A stretch of DNA of 8,319 nucleotides from Phycisphaerales bacterium. Lineage in GTDB: Bacteria > Planctomycetota > Phycisphaerae > UBA1845. The position numbers and the translations under genes are program-made. Where the stretch lies: positions 1 through 8,319 of the forward strand of contig JAUWNF010000130.1 in the NCBI GenBank assembly GCA_030612785.1, given 5' to 3'. Of this stretch, positions 5,889 through 8,319 are shown piece by piece (the first letter of the stretch is position 1; each line of letters begins with the position of its first letter). The notes beneath the pieces were generated by a model that was not told the origin of the DNA, ran no database searches, and worked only from the letters and a program-made list of their open reading frames with translations.

Positions 5889-7064
5889 ATGACATCCCGA
5901 GTTCGTCAGTTGAGCTGGGTCGGAATCGGCGTGCTTGCGCTGTTCACTGTCGCGGCGTGCGAACGGAAAGAGGAGCACAAACCCTCACCAAGCGGTCCGT
6001 CGTCTGCCGGTGAAACACCCATCGCGATCGGCGCGGTCCTGCCCCTCACGGGTGACGGCGCAAAGTACGGGCAGGATATGCGGCGCGCAATCGAACTGGG
6101 CGTTCGGGAGATCAATGCCGAGGGAGGCGTGCGAGGGGCGCCGCTCTCGGTACAGTTCGAAGATGACGCTGGAAAGCCCAGCACCGGCATTGCCGCGCTA
6201 AAGAAGATCACGAGTGTACACGACATCGACATCGTTATCGGGGGCGTCTTCAGTTCAGTCGCGCTTGCGATGGTTCCCGTCGCTGACGCCGAGGGATGCT
6301 TACTCTTCTCGCCCTCGGCATCCAGCCCAAAGCTGTCGGGAAGTAGCAAACTGTTCTTCCGCAACTGGCCCTCCGACACCTTTGACGCGGTTGCGATGGC
6401 ACAGTTCGTCACAGAGACGCTGCACATCAACAAGGTCGCGATACTGTACGACAACGGTGAGTACGGGGTCGGTTTGAAAGACGCGTTCGTCCGGTCGTTC
6501 AGCGCCCGCCAGGGCGAGATCACGGCAGCCGAGTCCTATCTCGCAGCGACACCGGAGTTTCGCGCTCAAATCACGAAGATCGTTAGTGGCAACCCACAGG
6601 CCCTCTACCTCCTAGGCTACTACAAAGAATTCGCGACGATCCTGCGCCAGGCCCGCGAACTTGGCTTCGGCGGCCAGATCTTGAGTTGCGTAAGCTTCGA
6701 TGAGCCCGAACTGCTAAAGCTCGCCGGTCCGGCGGCGGAGGGCGTTATCTTCACGCGGCCATTCTATGATTCGCAGGCCGGCGCCCCCACAGTCAAACGA
6801 TTTGCATCCGCATACGAGAAGGCCTACGGCGCCGCCCCGACTGTATTTGCTGCCCATGCGTACGACGCTTTGGGTATCATCGCCACAGCGATTGGAGCTA
6901 GCAAGCCCCCGTACTCTCCAGACAGGATCGCGGACCGGATTCGCCAGATATCCGAGTACGACGGTGTGGCAGGTAAGACATCGTTTGGAGCTAACAATGA
7001 GGTTGTGAAGCAACCTCAGTTCATGGAGGTACGTGAGGGGCGTTTCGTGCCTTACGAAAAGTGA
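5889..7064 (+). CDS. Leu/Ile/Val-type ABC substrate-binding lipoprotein
   Basis: A 391-residue lipoprotein of the type I periplasmic binding family (LivJ/LivK-like, Peripla_BP_6). The signal peptide has Arg at 4 and 6, a hydrophobic core (about 10-20) and lipobox VAAC with Cys24; Glu at +2 suggests outer-membrane rather than inner-membrane retention in a Gram-negative cell. The linker to about residue 43 is rich in Ser, Pro and Glu. Family landmarks: GAVLPLTGDGAKYGQDM (48-64), INAEGG (75-80), SPSASSP (141-147), FRNWPSD (157-163), YDNGEYG (187-193). Members capture branched-chain amino acids, amides or similar small ligands for an ABC importer or a sensor. No permease or ATPase gene is in view, so it may be an orphan receptor. 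It overlaps or abuts the methyltransferase gene, so the two are co-translated. Ligand cannot be read from the sequence. Confidence 0.92.
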   Translation: MTSRVRQLSWVGIGVLALFTVAACERKEEHKPSPSGPSSAGETPIAIGAVLPLTGDGAKYGQDMRRAIELGVREINAEGGVRGAPLSVQFEDDAGKPSTGIAALKKITSVHDIDIVIGGVFSSVALAMVPVADAEGCLLFSPSASSPKLSGSSKLFFRNWPSDTFDAVAMAQFVTETLHINKVAILYDNGEYGVGLKDAFVRSFSARQGEITAAESYLAATPEFRAQITKIVSGNPQALYLLGYYKEFATILRQARELGFGGQILSCVSFDEPELLKLAGPAAEGVIFTRPFYDSQAGAPTVKRFASAYEKAYGAAPTVFAAHAYDALGIIATAIGASKPPYSPDRIADRIRQISEYDGVAGKTSFGANNEVVKQPQFMEVREGRFVPYEK

Positions 7065-7072
7065 GGGTCCAC

Positions 7073-7945
7073 ATGCAAGTGACCGAGCCCACGAGGATAT
7101 CCCCCGGCGGTCCGTTAGAGGTTTCGCCAACAAGTGCAGCGGAGCGTACGCACGCGCCCTGGTCGTTTCGAGAGGAGTCTAGGCGTCTATTTGACGACTG
7201 CGCACCGACCTATCCAGCGATGGACCCTTTCTGGGGAGACGCATCGGAGCTCATTTCGGAGCTTGAGCACATGGATGCCGTTCCGCTCGCCGGAAACGAG
7301 ATGCGCATGCTTGATCTCGGCTGTGGGGTCGGTATTCACCTTATCGAACTGGCGCGATGGGCCCTGCAACATCTACCTCAGCTCATTTCCGTTCGGGCGC
7401 TGGGGCTCGATTTCTCGCCCCGCATGATTGAGCGAGCGCGCGCGCGTGTTGCGAACGGCAAGCTCACGAAGCAAATCCGCCTCCTGCAACGTGACATCCT
7501 CAAATGGGAATCGCCGGCCAACGAAGAGTACGACACGATACTCTGCCTGAACAACACGCTGGGCAACCTAGTCGGTGACGCGGTTGGCGGCTCGCACCGA
7601 CTTCGGGAGGAGACGCTGCGTAAGGTTCGGGATACCCTCGCACCGACAGGCGTCCTTATGCTGTCGGTCTTCAGCCGAGACTACCTCGAGACCGAGGTTC
7701 TGCCGAGGAGCGGGTATACGAAAGACCGCCATATTGACCCACAGTGGTCCTCGCCGGAAAACGGCGACTTGGTCCTCTGGAGACACTGTTCGGATGGCAG
7801 CGATCACTGCTGCTTCTCGCATTGGTTCTCGCCCTCCGAGCTTCGCTCGGAACTCCGGACCGCCGGCCTGGATATCGCTCGGCTCACATGCATAGGTTCT
7901 AGACTACTCTGCATCGCCAAGGCAAATCACTGTGGAGGTGGCTAG
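7073..7945 (+). CDS. Class I SAM-dependent methyltransferase
   Basis: A 290-residue protein. The start at ATG 7073 has GAGGG (7063-7067) 5 bases upstream; a GTG at 7061, in the same frame and overlapping the previous stop as GTGA, is the alternative and has no ribosome site. Rossmann methyltransferase motifs: motif I LDLGCGVG (80-87), motif II GLDFSPRMIERAR (111-123) with Asp113 expected to bind the SAM ribose, then LLQRDI (137-142), a strand ending in NNTLGNL (160-166) and LAPTGVLMLSVF in the motif V/VI region. The upstream segment SFREESRRLFDD fits the N-terminal helices of small-molecule methyltransferases (Methyltransf_11/25 group). No DNA methylase (N/D)PP(Y/F) motif is seen, so DNA is an unlikely substrate. 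The substrate is unknown. It is coupled to a substrate-binding lipoprotein upstream and an unknown protein downstream. Confidence 0.88.
   Translation: MQVTEPTRISPGGPLEVSPTSAAERTHAPWSFREESRRLFDDCAPTYPAMDPFWGDASELISELEHMDAVPLAGNEMRMLDLGCGVGIHLIELARWALQHLPQLISVRALGLDFSPRMIERARARVANGKLTKQIRLLQRDILKWESPANEEYDTILCLNNTLGNLVGDAVGGSHRLREETLRKVRDTLAPTGVLMLSVFSRDYLETEVLPRSGYTKDRHIDPQWSSPENGDLVLWRHCSDGSDHCCFSHWFSPSELRSELRTAGLDIARLTCIGSRLLCIAKANHCGGG
7934..7938 (+). promoter_or_regulatory. Ribosome binding site of the right-edge gene
   Basis: GGAGG, 7 bases before GTG 7946, lying inside the last codons of the methyltransferase gene. It supports a real gene beginning at that GTG. Confidence 0.7.
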
Positions 7946-8319
7946 GTGCAGTGGGACTACAGTGACCGAGCGAAGTTCGAGGTCGTTGCCTTCGGCTGTC
8001 ATAAGCGAGCGAGCGACCGTTTGCGCGAGTTCTTCGATCGCCATGGCGTGGTGACATTTCAGTTTGTCGAGTACTTCTTCCTGCATCCGGTCACGCGCAA
8101 TCAGCCGCTTGGGCAGGCGAAAACCACATTGTGCTTCTTCCCCTTTCTACGGCGCCTCCTTCGCGAGAGCCAGTTCATCCCGACTGTTGCCGAACGAGGC
8201 CGCGCCTCCCTGACGCCGGTAACCGAGGAATTGCTGGAGAGGTTCGAGCGGAGCGAGGAGACGGGGCAGCCCAGACGCTGGGTCATCCCGATTTCCGCGA
8301 GCGAGGTGGGTGTCAAGGT
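7946..8319 (+). CDS. Unrecognised protein, 3' end outside window
   Basis: The frame opens at GTG 7946, directly after the TAG of the methyltransferase (7943-7945), with GGAGG 7 bases upstream, and stays open for 124 residues to the edge. The composition looks like a real soluble protein: an initial strand-like KFEVVAFG (10-17), a helix RASDRLREFFDRHG (21-34), a strand VVTFQFVEYFFLHP (35-48), then LCFFPFLRRLL (62-72) and a charged stretch (about 92-109) before RWVIPISASEVG (111-122). There is no signal peptide, clear transmembrane segment or catalytic motif that I recognise. The aromatic density (FVEYFF, CFFPF) is notable. Position and coupling make it the third gene of the lipoprotein/methyltransferase operon. 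I do not assign a function. Confidence 0.75.
   Translation, partial: MQWDYSDRAKFEVVAFGCHKRASDRLREFFDRHGVVTFQFVEYFFLHPVTRNQPLGQAKTTLCFFPFLRRLLRESQFIPTVAERGRASLTPVTEELLERFERSEETGQPRRWVIPISASEVGVK

Noticed and set aside
5906..6523. A minus-strand open frame of 205 codons opposite the lipoprotein gene
   Set aside because: It is a shadow of the binding-protein gene, which has a signal peptide, ribosome site and family motifs.
5889..7064. Functional link between the binding lipoprotein operon and the divergent defense operon
   Set aside because: Divergent orientation and about 580 bases of intervening DNA give no evidence of a shared role. No signalling or effector domain connects them.

Overview
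The window is GC-rich bacterial DNA with strong Shine-Dalgarno-led starts, GTG as well as ATG initiation, and one secreted lipoprotein. It holds two divergent gene groups separated by about 580 bases of non-coding DNA. The phylum cannot be named from this sequence. A lipoprotein signal with Glu after the lipidated Cys and the high GC content fit a Gram-negative bacterium, but this is only a leaning.

Left group, minus strand, about 5305 down to 1 and continuing off the left edge. Three tightly packed genes are read in this order. (1) A 1157-residue SNF2-type DEAH helicase with a C-terminal DUF3883 domain, resembling DrmD of class 1 DISARM and the helicase of DISARM-like clusters. (2) A 353-residue phosphoribosyltransferase-like protein, similar to the PRTase domains predicted as effectors or modifiers in bacterial conflict systems. 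(3) A protein that starts with a NADAR/YbiA-like N-glycosidase domain and, after a low-complexity linker, reaches the window edge with residues that match the opening of DUF1156 adenine-specific DNA methylases. The last gene was easy to miss because it runs off the edge. The helicase/PRTase overlap of 17 bp and the PRTase/NADAR gap of 5 bp (or a 4-bp ATGA overlap) indicate one translationally coupled operon. The best reading is a DISARM-like, methylase-plus-helicase anti-phage system that carries an unusual pair of ribose-chemistry enzymes: a PRTase and a NADAR domain fused to the methylase. This combination is the most interesting thing in the window.

Centre, 5306 to 5888. No convincing gene is present. 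It contains a possible -10 box and a perfect short palindrome upstream of the helicase. It also contains a dense run of nested inverted repeats (5615-5829) whose G-U wobbles only work on the plus strand. This is a candidate structured RNA, possibly a relic of a mobile-element RNA or a long 5' leader of the downstream lipoprotein gene.

Right group, plus strand, 5889 to 8319 and off the edge. Three coupled genes are read in this order. (1) A lipoprotein of the branched-chain amino-acid (LivJ/LivK-like) substrate-binding family, with no transporter genes in view. (2) A class I SAM-dependent methyltransferase. (3) An unrecognised protein truncated by the window edge, which begins on a GTG immediately after the methyltransferase stop. 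Nothing seen here ties the right group functionally to the left group.
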